This document shows positions 18,864-28,614 of a stretch of DNA of 64,000 nucleotides, piece by piece; position 1 is the first letter of the stretch, and every line of letters starts with the position of its first letter. Source of the stretch: an uncultured Alphaproteobacteria bacterium (GTDB lineage Bacteria; Pseudomonadota; Alphaproteobacteria; MPNO01; UBA2964); the NCBI GenBank assembly GCA_943787225.1, contig CALSLP010000003.1:328797-392796 (forward strand), written 5' to 3'. The notes beneath the pieces were generated by a model. The model ran no database searches. It was not told the DNA's origin and was given only the letters and a program-made list of their open reading frames with translations. The position numbers were made by a program, and so were the translations under genes.

Positions 18864-21020
18864 GTGTCAAAAATTTTAACCACTTTCCTCTGCTTCATTC
18901 TCCTGATCTGTCAGGCCTCTCATTCATTCTCGCAATCTGTTCCGGGGCAAGACAAGACGGAAAAATCCGGCAACAAACTCTTCAAGGCTGATCGCCTCAG
19001 GCATGAGCGGGAACTCGGACTGGTTATCGCTACAGGCTCCGTTGAAATGGTCGAAGGAGAGCGGGTACTCCGCGCCGACACAGTTAACTACAACCAGAAA
19101 CAGGATATCGTAACGGCAACAGGAAACGTGGTCCTGATGGAGCCTGGTGGAGACGTCGTCTTTGCCGACCATGTCGAGCTCACTGGCGATTTTAAAGACG
19201 GTATCGTCGAGAACATTCGCATATTGATGACAGATGAAGCTCGGATGGCTGCGGTCGGAGCACGGCGGGTCGGCGGAGAACGCACCGAGCTACGTAAGGC
19301 TGTTTACTCACCGTGCCGCAGCTGCGAGAGCAAATCGGGGACGCCGCTGTGGCGGATCAAGGCTGTCAACGTTGTACATAACAAAACAGAACAAAGCATA
19401 GAATATCGCGATGCCTTCATGGAATTTTTCGGCATACCTATTCTTTACACACCCTACTTTGTTCATCCCGACCCAACGGTCAAACGCCGGAGCGGTTTCC
19501 TTGCCCCACGCTATGGCTCAGAATCCGTACTCGGTGTCATTTTGGAAACGCCATACTATTTCAATATTGCTCCCGACAAGGATGCAACAGTTAGGCCTAT
19601 TTTCACGACCAATGAAGGTCTCGTTCTTGCTGGCGAATACCGGCAACGGTTTGTTGATGCCGAGCTAAAACTCACAGGTAGTGGCACATATGGAACGACC
19701 CAATCTGGGGAACAGGGTTTTCGTGGTCACCTTTTTTCCGATATCAGGGCCGATTTAAACGAGACATGGCGCACTGGTGCCGATATCCGCCTGACATCCG
19801 ACGACACCTATCTCCAGCGATATGATTTTTCCAGTATCGACACGCTAACCAATCATGCATTTGTCGAGGGATTTAAAGGCCAAAATTATGCCTCTGCCCA
19901 AAGCTATTTTTGGCGTGGCTTACGCAACGATGACGACCCAGGAACAACCCCCCTTGTTGCACCAATTTTAGATTTCAGCGCAATTACTCCGATCGGCAAG
20001 GGGGATGCAAGATGGGCGTTGGATGCAAATTTTCTTTCTTTGTCGAGGAGTGAAGGTGCCGATAGCAGGCGTTTATCTGTAACCAATTCGTGGGAGCTAC
20101 CCCACGTCGCGCGAACTGGTGAAGTCTATCATATGTACGCTTCCCTTCAGGCTGATGCCTATTACGCCAGTAATGTTCAGAAGCCGGGAAAAGCGATCGG
20201 TGATACCTCCTCAGGATTCACGGGTCGTTTGTTTCCCCGAATTGGACTCGACTGGCGGTTTCCATTTTCCCGAAGCAGCGGCTCTTCAACTCAGATCATC
20301 GAACCCATCGCGGGCTTCCAGGTTGCTCCCAACGGAGGCAATGCAGGCCAAATACCAAACGAAGATAGCCAGGACATCAAATTCGACGAAACCAATCTAT
20401 TCAGCCGCAACCGCTTTACCGGTCTTGACCGGGTAGAAGGCGGACAAAGGGTCTATTATGGGCTTCGGTTTGGTATCTTTGGTTCGTCCGGATATTCGGA
20501 TGGGTTCATCGGCCAGAGTTACCGTCTTCGAAGGGATAGCGACTTTTCGCCAACCTCAGGGCTAAATGATCATTTTTCAGACATTGTCGGAAGAGTGTCT
20601 GTCCAACCTTCCTCGCCCGTCAAACTTCAATACCGCTTCAGAATTGATAAAGACGACTTTACCGCCCGTAGGAATGAACTTTCAGCCAATGTGGGCCCTC
20701 CCGCACTTCAGCTCAACCTCAACTATAGCTTTTTCGATGAGGGATCTGGATCCGGTGAGTTTACTGATCGAGAAGAAACGACTTTCGGCTTTTCTTCCCG
20801 GATAACGCCAGCATGGTCGATTAGCGCTTCAACAAGGCGTGACCTACAATCTTCTAGCACGCTCAATCACAATATCGGACTAACCTATGAATGTGATTGT
20901 TTCACCATGAAACTAACATTTGCCCGTACTTTTACTCAGGATCGAGATGTTCGACCGTCAGATACGATCTTTGTAAGATTGATTTTCAAGAATCTCGGCG
21001 AAATTCAGTCAGGAAATTGA
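18864..21020 (+). CDS. lptD: LPS assembly outer-membrane protein LptD
   Basis: 718 residues, GTG start. A signal peptide (ending SHSFSQS) is followed by an OstA-type jellyroll (about 40-170: ADRLRHERELGLVIATGSVE) that receives LPS from LptA. A 26-stranded beta-barrel makes up the rest. The PYFVHPDPTVKRRSGFLAP block is a hallmark of LptD. Two cysteine pairs are seen, SPCRSCES near residue 150 and ECDCFTMKL near the C-terminus. They could form the inter-domain disulfides needed for assembly. It needs the lipoprotein LptE, not found here, and the neighbouring SurA chaperone. Confidence 0.97.
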   Translation: MSKILTTFLCFILLICQASHSFSQSVPGQDKTEKSGNKLFKADRLRHERELGLVIATGSVEMVEGERVLRADTVNYNQKQDIVTATGNVVLMEPGGDVVFADHVELTGDFKDGIVENIRILMTDEARMAAVGARRVGGERTELRKAVYSPCRSCESKSGTPLWRIKAVNVVHNKTEQSIEYRDAFMEFFGIPILYTPYFVHPDPTVKRRSGFLAPRYGSESVLGVILETPYYFNIAPDKDATVRPIFTTNEGLVLAGEYRQRFVDAELKLTGSGTYGTTQSGEQGFRGHLFSDIRADLNETWRTGADIRLTSDDTYLQRYDFSSIDTLTNHAFVEGFKGQNYASAQSYFWRGLRNDDDPGTTPLVAPILDFSAITPIGKGDARWALDANFLSLSRSEGADSRRLSVTNSWELPHVARTGEVYHMYASLQADAYYASNVQKPGKAIGDTSSGFTGRLFPRIGLDWRFPFSRSSGSSTQIIEPIAGFQVAPNGGNAGQIPNEDSQDIKFDETNLFSRNRFTGLDRVEGGQRVYYGLRFGIFGSSGYSDGFIGQSYRLRRDSDFSPTSGLNDHFSDIVGRVSVQPSSPVKLQYRFRIDKDDFTARRNELSANVGPPALQLNLNYSFFDEGSGSGEFTDREETTFGFSSRITPAWSISASTRRDLQSSSTLNHNIGLTYECDCFTMKLTFARTFTQDRDVRPSDTIFVRLIFKNLGEIQSGN

Positions 21021-21063
21021 TAGTGTCTGTTCAAATCATCCCATCACGTTTAAATTCCACGCG

Positions 21064-22362
21064 ATGATGATCACGCCCCCCCTTCAAAATAAGCAGACGC
21101 GCGTCATGCGTATCGCTCCATTATTGCTGGGTATCCTGTTCGCATTTCCCTGCGCGCCCGCGCTCGGACAGGACGTGCAGAGGATTGCTGCAATCGTCAA
21201 TGACGATGTTGTATCAATCTTTGACCTACAAGCGAGAATGCGTTTGGTCATTGTCTCTTCCGGCATTCGTCCGACGCGCCGCACTCAACAACGCCTAAAA
21301 CAGCAAGTTCTAAGAACCTTAATTGACGAAAGGCTCCAATTACAGGAAGCGAAAAAGCGAAACGTTTCAATTTCAAAACGAAATATCCAAGCTGCAATGG
21401 CGACTTTGGAAAAACAAAATAGAATTAAACCAGGCAAGTTTAGCAGTTTTCTACGGGCAAAAGGGTTACCAAAAACAGCCATATTCGCCCAGATAAGAGC
21501 GCAAATCGCCTGGACCAAGCTAATTCGGCGCCGTCTCGTGCCACGTGTAATCATTAGCGACGATGAAATCGCAGAAACTCTGGCACGCCTCAAGGAACGA
21601 AGGGGGCAAACAGAATACCGTGTTTCAGAACTTTTTCTACCGGTCGACAATGCCGGTCAAGAATCCGCTGTTAGGAAGACTGCGCAAAGATTAACAGACG
21701 AATTACGCGCGGGTGCTCGCTTCGCTGCCGTGGCCAGACAATTCTCCGCCGCCGCCAGCGCTTCTACGGGTGGCGACCTCGGGTGGATACAAGAGACTGT
21801 CCTGAACGAAGAGTTGGCAGGTGTCATTCCTAAAATGAAACAGGGCACAATTGCTGGCCCAGTTCGCACAATTTCCGGTTTTCAGATATATCGTCTTGCC
21901 GCCAAACGAAAAATTCTCGAACCCTCGGAAGACAAGGCAATTGTCGACCTGAGACGAATAAAATTACCACTCCCCGACAAATCTTCAAAAGCAGAAATTC
22001 AGGTACAGGCAAACCTTGCCAGGTTACTCAGCGAAACCGTTGCAGGCTGTGAGGACATGGTTCCAATGGCCAAGCAAGCCAATGCTACTGGCAAGGTGTT
22101 ACTCGGGAAAATGCAAGTTGGGAAATTAGGGAAACCGCTCCGCGGTATCGTTCGAAGCCTCCAAATTGGGAAGGCCAGCACTCCCGTCAGAACACCGAGT
22201 GGCATTTCAATTTTTATGGTCTGCGACAAAAAAGTTCCCCAATCCAATTTGCCAACATCTGCACAAATTAAGGAACGGTTGACTCAGGAACGCCTATCCG
22301 TGCTAGTTCGTCGCTATATGCGAGACCTCCGAAGCGCTGCTGTCGTCGACGTTCGCGTCTGA
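21064..22362 (+). CDS. surA: Periplasmic peptidyl-prolyl isomerase/chaperone SurA
   Basis: 432 residues with a signal peptide (GILFAFPCAPALGQ) and an N-terminal chaperone domain (IVNDDVVSIFDLQARM, a classic SurA start). At least one parvulin-type isomerase domain is present (about 175-285: YRVSELFLP, STGGDLGWIQETVLNEELAG), followed by a C-terminal helical part. It escorts unfolded beta-barrel proteins such as LptD across the periplasm. The ATG at 21064 is used; 21067 and 21106 are also possible. The stop overlaps the pdxA start by one base. Confidence 0.94.
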   Translation: MMITPPLQNKQTRVMRIAPLLLGILFAFPCAPALGQDVQRIAAIVNDDVVSIFDLQARMRLVIVSSGIRPTRRTQQRLKQQVLRTLIDERLQLQEAKKRNVSISKRNIQAAMATLEKQNRIKPGKFSSFLRAKGLPKTAIFAQIRAQIAWTKLIRRRLVPRVIISDDEIAETLARLKERRGQTEYRVSELFLPVDNAGQESAVRKTAQRLTDELRAGARFAAVARQFSAAASASTGGDLGWIQETVLNEELAGVIPKMKQGTIAGPVRTISGFQIYRLAAKRKILEPSEDKAIVDLRRIKLPLPDKSSKAEIQVQANLARLLSETVAGCEDMVPMAKQANATGKVLLGKMQVGKLGKPLRGIVRSLQIGKASTPVRTPSGISIFMVCDKKVPQSNLPTSAQIKERLTQERLSVLVRRYMRDLRSAAVVDVRV

Positions 22363-23411
22363 TGACACATTCGCCGAGTGCGGATGAAGACTATTCGCCC
22401 ATCGCTGTTACCATGGGAGATCCAGCCGGTATTGGCGGAGAAATTGCGCTTAAAGCCTGGAAGGCAAAATCTCACTCGGCCCAACACCCATTTTTCTTGA
22501 TTGATGACCCCGGTCGACTTCAGGCTCTTGCCAGTAATCTGTCCCTAAATGTCCCCATTCAGACGATCTCCTCTCCTGGAATGGCGCATGAAGTTTTCGG
22601 CAAAGCCCTCCCGGTTTTGCAAGAAATACTGCCCGCAAGGGTCACAGCGGGAATACCCAACCCAGCCACAGCCTCATCGGTCGTTCGTTCAATAGACCGA
22701 GCACTGGAATTTGTCCTTTCCGGGGACGCCAGTGCAATGGTAACCAACCCTATCCACAAATCCACCCTCTACGACGCTGGCTTCAACTATCCAGGACACA
22801 CGGAATATTTGGCGGCCCAAACAAAATCGTTATGTGAACCCGTCATGATGCTGGTTTCGCCAAGTGTTCGCGTCGTACCAGCGACGATTCACTTGTCATT
22901 AAGAGAGGCCATAGAAGCGCTGTCAGTTGCTGGTCTGGTAAAGTGCACTTTTACAACAGACAAAGCCTTGCGAAACGAATTTGGAATAGATCATCCTCGG
23001 ATAGCCGTTGCGGGGTTAAACCCCCACGCCGGTGAAGATGGCCATTTAGGACGAGAAGAAATCGAAATTATTTCTCCTGCAATCGAACAGCTCAAAAAAG
23101 AGGGCCTCGATGTAAGCGGCCCGTTTCCCTCGGACTCATTATTCCATGAAGCTGCGCGGCAGCGCTATGACGTCGTCATTTGCATGTATCACGACCAAGC
23201 GCTCATTCCTTCCAAAACGCTTGATTTTGACAGCGGCGTCAATGTCACTCTTGGACTGCCCATCGTGCGAACCTCCCCTGACCACGGCACGGCATTTGAT
23301 ATTGCCGGCACCGGCAAAGCAGATCCTGGCAGCCTGATCGCGGCAATTACCGTCGCAGAACAAATGGCGGTAGCGAGACATCATCTGTCAAATGGCTCCT
23401 CCCTTGTCTGA
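22362..23411 (+). CDS. pdxA: 4-hydroxythreonine-4-phosphate dehydrogenase
   Basis: 349 residues. It performs the NAD-dependent oxidation of 4-phosphohydroxythreonine in the DXP-dependent pyridoxal phosphate pathway. Family blocks are present: AVTMGDPAGIGGEIALKAW at the N-terminus, VTNPIHKSTLYDAGFNYPGH, GLNPHAGEDGHLGREE and the C-terminal RTSPDHGTAFDIAGTG. The catalytic and metal histidines are visible in these blocks. It sits between surA and rsmA as in many proteobacteria. Confidence 0.97.
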   Translation: MTHSPSADEDYSPIAVTMGDPAGIGGEIALKAWKAKSHSAQHPFFLIDDPGRLQALASNLSLNVPIQTISSPGMAHEVFGKALPVLQEILPARVTAGIPNPATASSVVRSIDRALEFVLSGDASAMVTNPIHKSTLYDAGFNYPGHTEYLAAQTKSLCEPVMMLVSPSVRVVPATIHLSLREAIEALSVAGLVKCTFTTDKALRNEFGIDHPRIAVAGLNPHAGEDGHLGREEIEIISPAIEQLKKEGLDVSGPFPSDSLFHEAARQRYDVVICMYHDQALIPSKTLDFDSGVNVTLGLPIVRTSPDHGTAFDIAGTGKADPGSLIAAITVAEQMAVARHHLSNGSSLV

Positions 23412-23421
23412 CGAAGAAGCC

Positions 23422-24267
23422 ATGACATCATTGCCTCCACTACGCGACGTCATTGCTGAGCATGGCTTAGGTGCCCGACGCTCTCTAGGACAACATTTCC
23501 TGCTCGATCTTAACCTGACCAGACGCATCGCCCGCTCACCAGGTGACTTAACAAATGAGCTCGTCATCGAGATTGGCCCCGGGCCAGGAGGTCTGACTCG
23601 TGCTCTTCTCGAGACAGAGGCCAAGCATGTCTATGCCATAGAACGAGATAGGCGCTGCATTGAAGCGCTACAAAGTCTCACCGCAGCCTACCCAGACCGG
23701 CTGACAATAATCGAAGAAGATGCCTTAAAATTCGACTTACGCTCGTTGACGAGCGGTGGCGAGGTCACCATCGTCGCCAATCTACCCTATAATATTTCTG
23801 TCCCGCTTCTTATCGGCTGGCTTCGCCAACTTTCTTCCATAAAATCCATGACCCTTATGTTTCAAAAGGAGGTCGCAGACCGTTTAGCAGCCTCTCCTGG
23901 CAGCAAGAGTTATGGCCGCACCAGCGTCATCACCCAATGGCTTTGCGACATCGACACAGAGTTTACTGTACCAGCACGCGCCTTTGTGCCGCCGCCAAAA
24001 GTCATATCCTCAGTCGTTAAGCTACTGCCCAGACCTCAACCACAGGCACCCGCGACATTCGAAGACCTGGAAAAGGTGACAGCCGCTGCATTTGGCCAAC
24101 GGCGAAAGATGTTGCGGAGTGCATTGAAATCGCTCGTTTCGAATCCGCTTGCGCTATTAGAGGAGTCAGACATAAATCCGGAGGCACGCGCCGAAACGTT
24201 GACGGTCCCACAATTTTGTCAGATCGCTGAAAATTATCGACGAAGAAAAGACGCCAACGTCGCCTAA
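23422..24267 (+). CDS. rsmA: 16S rRNA dimethyladenosine transferase
   Basis: Dimethylates two adjacent adenosines near the 3' end of 16S rRNA using S-adenosylmethionine. The N-terminal GARRSLGQHFLLD, the SAM-binding EIGPGPGGLTRALL, and the catalytic NLPYNISVPLL motif are all intact. ATG 23422 is preferred because it has a GAAGAAG ribosome site, while ATG 23392 inside pdxA has none; the longer form adds ten residues. It is the last gene of the lptF operon and convergent with gmk (overlap of four bases). Confidence 0.96.
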   Translation: MTSLPPLRDVIAEHGLGARRSLGQHFLLDLNLTRRIARSPGDLTNELVIEIGPGPGGLTRALLETEAKHVYAIERDRRCIEALQSLTAAYPDRLTIIEEDALKFDLRSLTSGGEVTIVANLPYNISVPLLIGWLRQLSSIKSMTLMFQKEVADRLAASPGSKSYGRTSVITQWLCDIDTEFTVPARAFVPPPKVISSVVKLLPRPQPQAPATFEDLEKVTAAAFGQRRKMLRSALKSLVSNPLALLEESDINPEARAETLTVPQFCQIAENYRRRKDANVA

Positions 24268-24902
24268 TAACCTTCCTGAAGCCGCTTTACGAATTCGGAG
24301 AGGCCTACCTGCCGTTCCCGGCGTGACCGCTCTGCAGTAAGGATAGCCTGTACTTGCGCCACACTCTTTTCAACGTCTTCATTTATAACAATAAAGTCGT
24401 ATTCAGCCCAATGGCTCATCTCATCCGCGGCTTTCGCCATTCTGGCCGCGACAACGTCATCAGAATCTTGGGCGCGGGTATGTAGTCGTCGATCAAGCTC
24501 TTCAGTGGATGGCGGCAGAATAAAAACCCTTACGAGGTCCCCTCCAGCCATCTGGCTTAGTTGCTGCGCCCCCTGCCAGTCGATATCAAAGATGACGTCA
24601 GAACCACGCGAGAGAGCCCCTTCGACTGCGGAACGGGGCGTCCCATAATAATTCCCGAACACCTTCGCATGTTCCAGAAACTCTTGCCGATTGATCATCA
24701 AATTGAATTCTGTCGGATCTACAAAATGATAGTCGCGACCATCTTCTTCGCCGGGACGCATCGGTCGGGTTGTTGTTGAAACCGACATCGACAATGCGGG
24801 GTCTCGCTCGAGGAGCAACCGAGAAATTGTCGTTTTTCCTGCGCCGGACGGCGAAGAGAGAACCAACATCAAACCGCGACGTGCTATTCGATCAAACGCC
24901 AT
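24264..24902 (-). CDS. gmk: Guanylate kinase
   Basis: 212 residues. It phosphorylates GMP to GDP. The P-loop SSPSGAGKTTISRLLLERD, the GMP-binding MRPGEEDGRDYHFV and YGTPRSAVE, and the lid sequence are typical. An ATG at 24869 would give a shorter N-terminus; the longer start is kept. It follows yicC on the same strand with a 13-base gap, the usual proteobacterial pairing. Confidence 0.97.
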   Translation of the reverse strand: MAFDRIARRGLMLVLSSPSGAGKTTISRLLLERDPALSMSVSTTTRPMRPGEEDGRDYHFVDPTEFNLMINRQEFLEHAKVFGNYYGTPRSAVEGALSRGSDVIFDIDWQGAQQLSQMAGGDLVRVFILPPSTEELDRRLHTRAQDSDDVVAARMAKAADEMSHWAEYDFIVINEDVEKSVAQVQAILTAERSRRERQVGLSEFVKRLQEGY

Positions 24903-24915
24903 TTAGCACCTCACG

Positions 24916-25804
24916 CTATTCAATATTTTGAATTTGTTCACGCAACCGTTCGATAACAGCCTTCAATTCAAGCCCCACACGCGTTAGATCCAAATCAGAA
25001 GATTTAGAACAAACGGTATTCGCTTCCCTGATTGAATTCCTGGCACAGGAAATCCAATTTTCGACCGACCGGTGATCCTTCGGCAAGGAGCTCCCGTGCG
25101 CCCTCAACATGGGCGGCCAGGCGATCAAGTTCCTCGCGGATGTCCGCTTTGACGGCGAGGAGCGCAACTTCTTGCGCCAACCGTTCTTCAGTCAATGCGG
25201 GGACTTCTGACGCCAATGCTCTCACCTGTTCGCGCATTCGTTTGGCGATGGCAGCTGGGTGCGCCGCCGCTATTCCCGCTGCTTCCTGCACACATCGTTC
25301 GATTTCATCAAGGTGTGCATTAATCGTGATCGCAAGGCGCTCACCTTCTGCAATTCTATTGTCGAACAATCCAGTTATCGCGTTCGCAAAGGCGGCAGCA
25401 ACTTCACTATCAAGCCTATTTTGCTGGTCTTCTGTTTCTTCCTCTTCCTGAACCTCAAGAACACCGCGAACCGCAAGGAGTCCGTCTACGCTTGGCGGAG
25501 AAACATTTTCCGAACTGGACAATTCGTTGGATATTGCCATTACCTGATCGAGGATTTCTGAGTTTATCGAGACTTCCTGCTTTCGGGCTGGTCGGGTAAC
25601 AGTCAACGTCGCGGACACATTGCCGCGATTTATTTGTTCGGAAACAGCTTTTCGAAACCCTGCTTCGAGCCTGTCCATGCCTGAAGGCAGCCGAAGCCTT
25701 ATATCCAATGAACGTGCATTTACACTGCGGAGTTCCCATGCCCAGCTATAGCCGTCTTCGGTGCCTTCAACCCGGGAAAATCCCGTCATGCTGGATACGG
25801 TCAC
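24916..25804 (-). CDS. yicC: YicC family endoribonuclease, with an apparent frameshift near the 3' end
   Basis: The N-terminal part (SSMTGFSRVEGTEDGYSWAWELRSVN) and the middle match YicC, an endoribonuclease acting on RNA in enterobacteria. In the main frame the protein ends as QEFNQGSEYRLF. The next frame encodes the normal family C-terminus (REANTVCSKSSDLDLTR then VIERLREQIQNIE, stop at 24916). Removing one base near 25028-25032 joins them into a normal protein of about 295 residues, so an inserted base in the sequence is more likely than a truncated enzyme. gmk follows. Confidence 0.9.
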
Positions 25805-25889
25805 AAATACCCCGTAACGTGTAATTTCAATTTGATCGCGACTATAATCGCGTCAGAACCCGCCAACAAGACCAGCGACCTGGAATGCA

Positions 25890-26652
25890 ATGAAAACCCA
25901 TAAATCTATCCTGATCACTGGTGCATCGAGTGGTCTCGGTACGGCCCTCGCCTTCGCCTATGCCCGAGAGGGAATCTTTCTCGCCCTATGTGGTCGTAAT
26001 GCGGACAGACTTGAAGCCATTGCCGAACAATGCAGAGAAAAAGGGGCACGAGTCGACACTGAAATACTTGATGTTACCGATGAGACCTCCGTTTCAAGCT
26101 GGATTCAACAAATCGATAGTAAGACGGCATTAGACCTCGTAATCGCAAATGCTGGTATTGCCGGTGGAGATGATGGCGCGGGCTTTGGACCCGCGGCAAC
26201 CCGCAAGATATTTCGGACCAATATCGAGGGCGTCGTGAATACTGTCATACCCGCTTTGGAGGTGATGGAAGTCAGAGGAACCGGGCAGATAGCTATTGTA
26301 AGCTCACTGGCGTCATTCCGGGGGTTTCCGGGCACGCCTGCCTATGCTGCCTCCAAGGCGGCCGTTCGTGTATGGGGTGAGGGGCTGAGGGGTCGCTATG
26401 CGCCTAAAGGGATCAAGATATCGGTTATTTGTCCTGGCTTCGTTGAAAGCCGAATGACAGCCAACAATCCTTTTCCAATGCCCCTTTTGATGACCGGAGA
26501 AAAAGCCGCGCGACATTATCCGTCGAGGCCTCGAAAAAAATACCGCCAGAATCGCATTTCCCTGGCAGATGTATTTTGCTGCCTGGCTGTTAGGCGTGTT
26601 GCCCCCAGCATTGTCAGACAGGCTGATGCCCAAGGTCGCCGAAAAGGAATAA
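25890..26652 (+). CDS. Short-chain dehydrogenase/reductase, with an apparent frameshift in the 3' part
   Basis: Classical SDR Rossmann domain: the NAD(P)-binding TGASSGLGTALAFA, the NAG motif (VIANAGIAGG), catalytic Ser in VSSLASF and the YAASK motif. After about residue 208 the main frame becomes arginine-rich nonsense. The +1 frame gives the expected C-terminus (RGLEKNTARIAFPW, ending LMPKVAEKE, stop 26652). One extra base near 26512-26514 explains this. The substrate is not predictable; similar proteins are annotated as fatty acyl or ketone reductases. No operon partner is evident. Confidence 0.85.
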
Positions 26653-26680
26653 CCTTTCCAGCGACCCTGAATCTCTATTG

Positions 26681-27512
26681 TTAGCCTTTGTTATGCTCAA
26701 CGATATGAATATCGCGTTGCGGGAACGGGATAGAGATACCTTCAGCATCGTAGCGTTCTTTGATCCCTTTGTTCAGACCAAACAGAACATCCCAATAATC
26801 TCCGCCGGTCGCCCAACAGCGCATATGGATGTTCACGGAACTGTCGCCCAAAGACATCACCATCGTCTGCGGGGCAGGGTCTTTAAGAATCCGGTCATCC
26901 GCATCCATTAGTGCCTTGGCTACAGACAACGATTTTGGAATGTCGTCTGTATAAGAAACACCAACCGTAATATCGATACGCCGAGTCGGATTACGCGAGA
27001 AATTGCTCATCGCCGCACCAAGCAAGCTGACCATTTGGTACATATACAAAGATACCATCTGCTGTTTTCAGGTTTGTCGCAAACAGACCAATTTCTTCAA
27101 CACCACCAATCTTACCACCTGCTTCAATGACCTCACCGACTTTGAACGGGCGCAAAATCAGTAAGACCACACCAGCAGCGAAGTGCGAAAGCGTTCCCTG
27201 TAATGCGAGACCAACCGCGAGGCCAACTGTACCCAATACAGCAATAATACTGGCTGTCTGAACACCGAATTTTCCGAGAACGGCTATGACCACAAAGATC
27301 AAAATGACGTAGCGCACGATGTTACTTAAGAACGGTACTAACGTGCCATCAACCTTCGGTGACTTGGTAAGCGCCTTCCTGGTCTTATTGCCGGCCCAGC
27401 CAGCAATCATCCAACCAATAATTAAAATAGCGAGTGCCGCAATGACATCCATACCGTATGTCGTCGCGAGTTCTATGACATGCTGCGTAGCAGCGTCAGC
27501 GTCTTTTTTCAT
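26681..27512 (-). CDS. mscS: Small-conductance mechanosensitive channel MscS, with an apparent frameshift
   Basis: The first 170 residues have the MscS N-terminal helix, the pore helix (LGTVGLAVGLALQGTLSHFAA) and the beta-domain (PFKVGEVIEAGGKIGGVEEI). The frame breaks just after VYVPNGQL. The adjacent frame continues with LGAAMSNFSRNPTRRIDITV and the C-terminal vestibule domain to the stop at 26681. One extra base near 27021-27026 restores a protein of about 275 residues. It would open under membrane tension to release solutes in hypo-osmotic shock. A small inverted repeat (27547-27561) lies about 35 bases upstream of its start; whether it is an operator is unknown. Confidence 0.9.
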
Positions 27513-27613
27513 GATTTCCTCATGTTGATGGTTATTCCTACCCCTAGTGACCAGAGGTCACAAACTGCCCCGTAGAGGCAATACTGATCGAGCGTCCAAT
27601 TTGTCAATTTAAG

Positions 27614-28612
27614 CTAATTTTTGTCACGGCTCTTCTTTCTCAGTTTTCGCCATCGCGCAACGTTACGATTGTGTTCTCGTAAGGTCCGCGCGAAGGCATG
27701 TCCCCCTGTACCATCTGCAACAAAATACAGATCAGAAGTTTTTATGGGCAAAACCGCTGCCCGTATGGCCGCGACCCCGGGGTTTGCAATCGGCGTAGGG
27801 GGCAATCCTTTAATTAGGTATGTGTTGAACGGTGAGGCCGTCCGTAGGTCAGTTTTCGACAACGGGCGATTGAGCGTCGATTTACCCAGTGTCACACCGT
27901 AAGCCACTGTCGGGTCGGATTGTAAAGCCATGCCCAGCCGCAAACGATTGTGAAACACGCCCGACACATGCGCCCGTTCAGCAGATTTTCCAGTTTCCTT
28001 TTCGATAATGGATGCCAACACCAAAGCCTCGTCAGCAGACCGCAACAGCGACCCTTGGGGACGTTTCCTCCAAATTCGAATCAATTCACTGTTTAGCTTT
28101 TGGCGCATGCGGAAAAGCAGCGCCGCACGGGTATCACCGTAAGAATAAAAATATGTCTCCGGTAGAAAAGCACCTTCCTTCAAAGCCGATTTCGGGATGT
28201 CGCCCTTGAGTCCCGGAGCAGCTCTGACCGCCTCCAAAATTTGGACGGATAAAAGTCCTTCGGCAATTGTCAGGCGTCGTTTAACCGTCTTTCCCGACGC
28301 AATTATAGACGCGACAGACTGCATACTGGCCTTAGCCGGGACAGCATACTCTCCAGCACGAAGCTTCGCCGTCATGCCATAATATTGGATACCGAGACGA
28401 AAGATAATTGCATTGTCTATGACATCCGATTGCAAAAGATACGCCGCAATTTTTGCGACACTTGCCCCTTTTTCTACAATAATTGTTTTGGTTTGCTGCA
28501 ACGGCCCTTGCCGCAAATAGCGGTCTTTTCCGACGAGATACGTCCCTATCCCGAGAGCCAATGTTATTCCACCCAGAACAAGGAACATGCGGACCCACGT
28601 CCGCTGCATCAT
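27614..28612 (-). CDS. mltG: Endolytic murein transglycosylase MltG
   Basis: 332 residues with one N-terminal membrane helix (VLGGITLALGIGTYLVG) and a LysM-like segment. The YceG domain carries the catalytic glutamate in LASIIEKETGKSAERA and the block RLRLGMALQSDPTVAYG. It cuts nascent peptidoglycan strands and sets glycan length. It starts two bases after the fabF stop, so it belongs to the fatty-acid gene run, as in many proteobacteria. Confidence 0.95.
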   Translation of the reverse strand: MMQRTWVRMFLVLGGITLALGIGTYLVGKDRYLRQGPLQQTKTIIVEKGASVAKIAAYLLQSDVIDNAIIFRLGIQYYGMTAKLRAGEYAVPAKASMQSVASIIASGKTVKRRLTIAEGLLSVQILEAVRAAPGLKGDIPKSALKEGAFLPETYFYSYGDTRAALLFRMRQKLNSELIRIWRKRPQGSLLRSADEALVLASIIEKETGKSAERAHVSGVFHNRLRLGMALQSDPTVAYGVTLGKSTLNRPLSKTDLRTASPFNTYLIKGLPPTPIANPGVAAIRAAVLPIKTSDLYFVADGTGGHAFARTLREHNRNVARWRKLRKKSRDKN

Positions 28613-28614
28613 CG

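Noticed and set aside
27547..27561. Inverted repeat GTGACC-AGA-GGTCAC before mscS
   Set aside because: Short, and it matches no operator I know; not enough to call a site.
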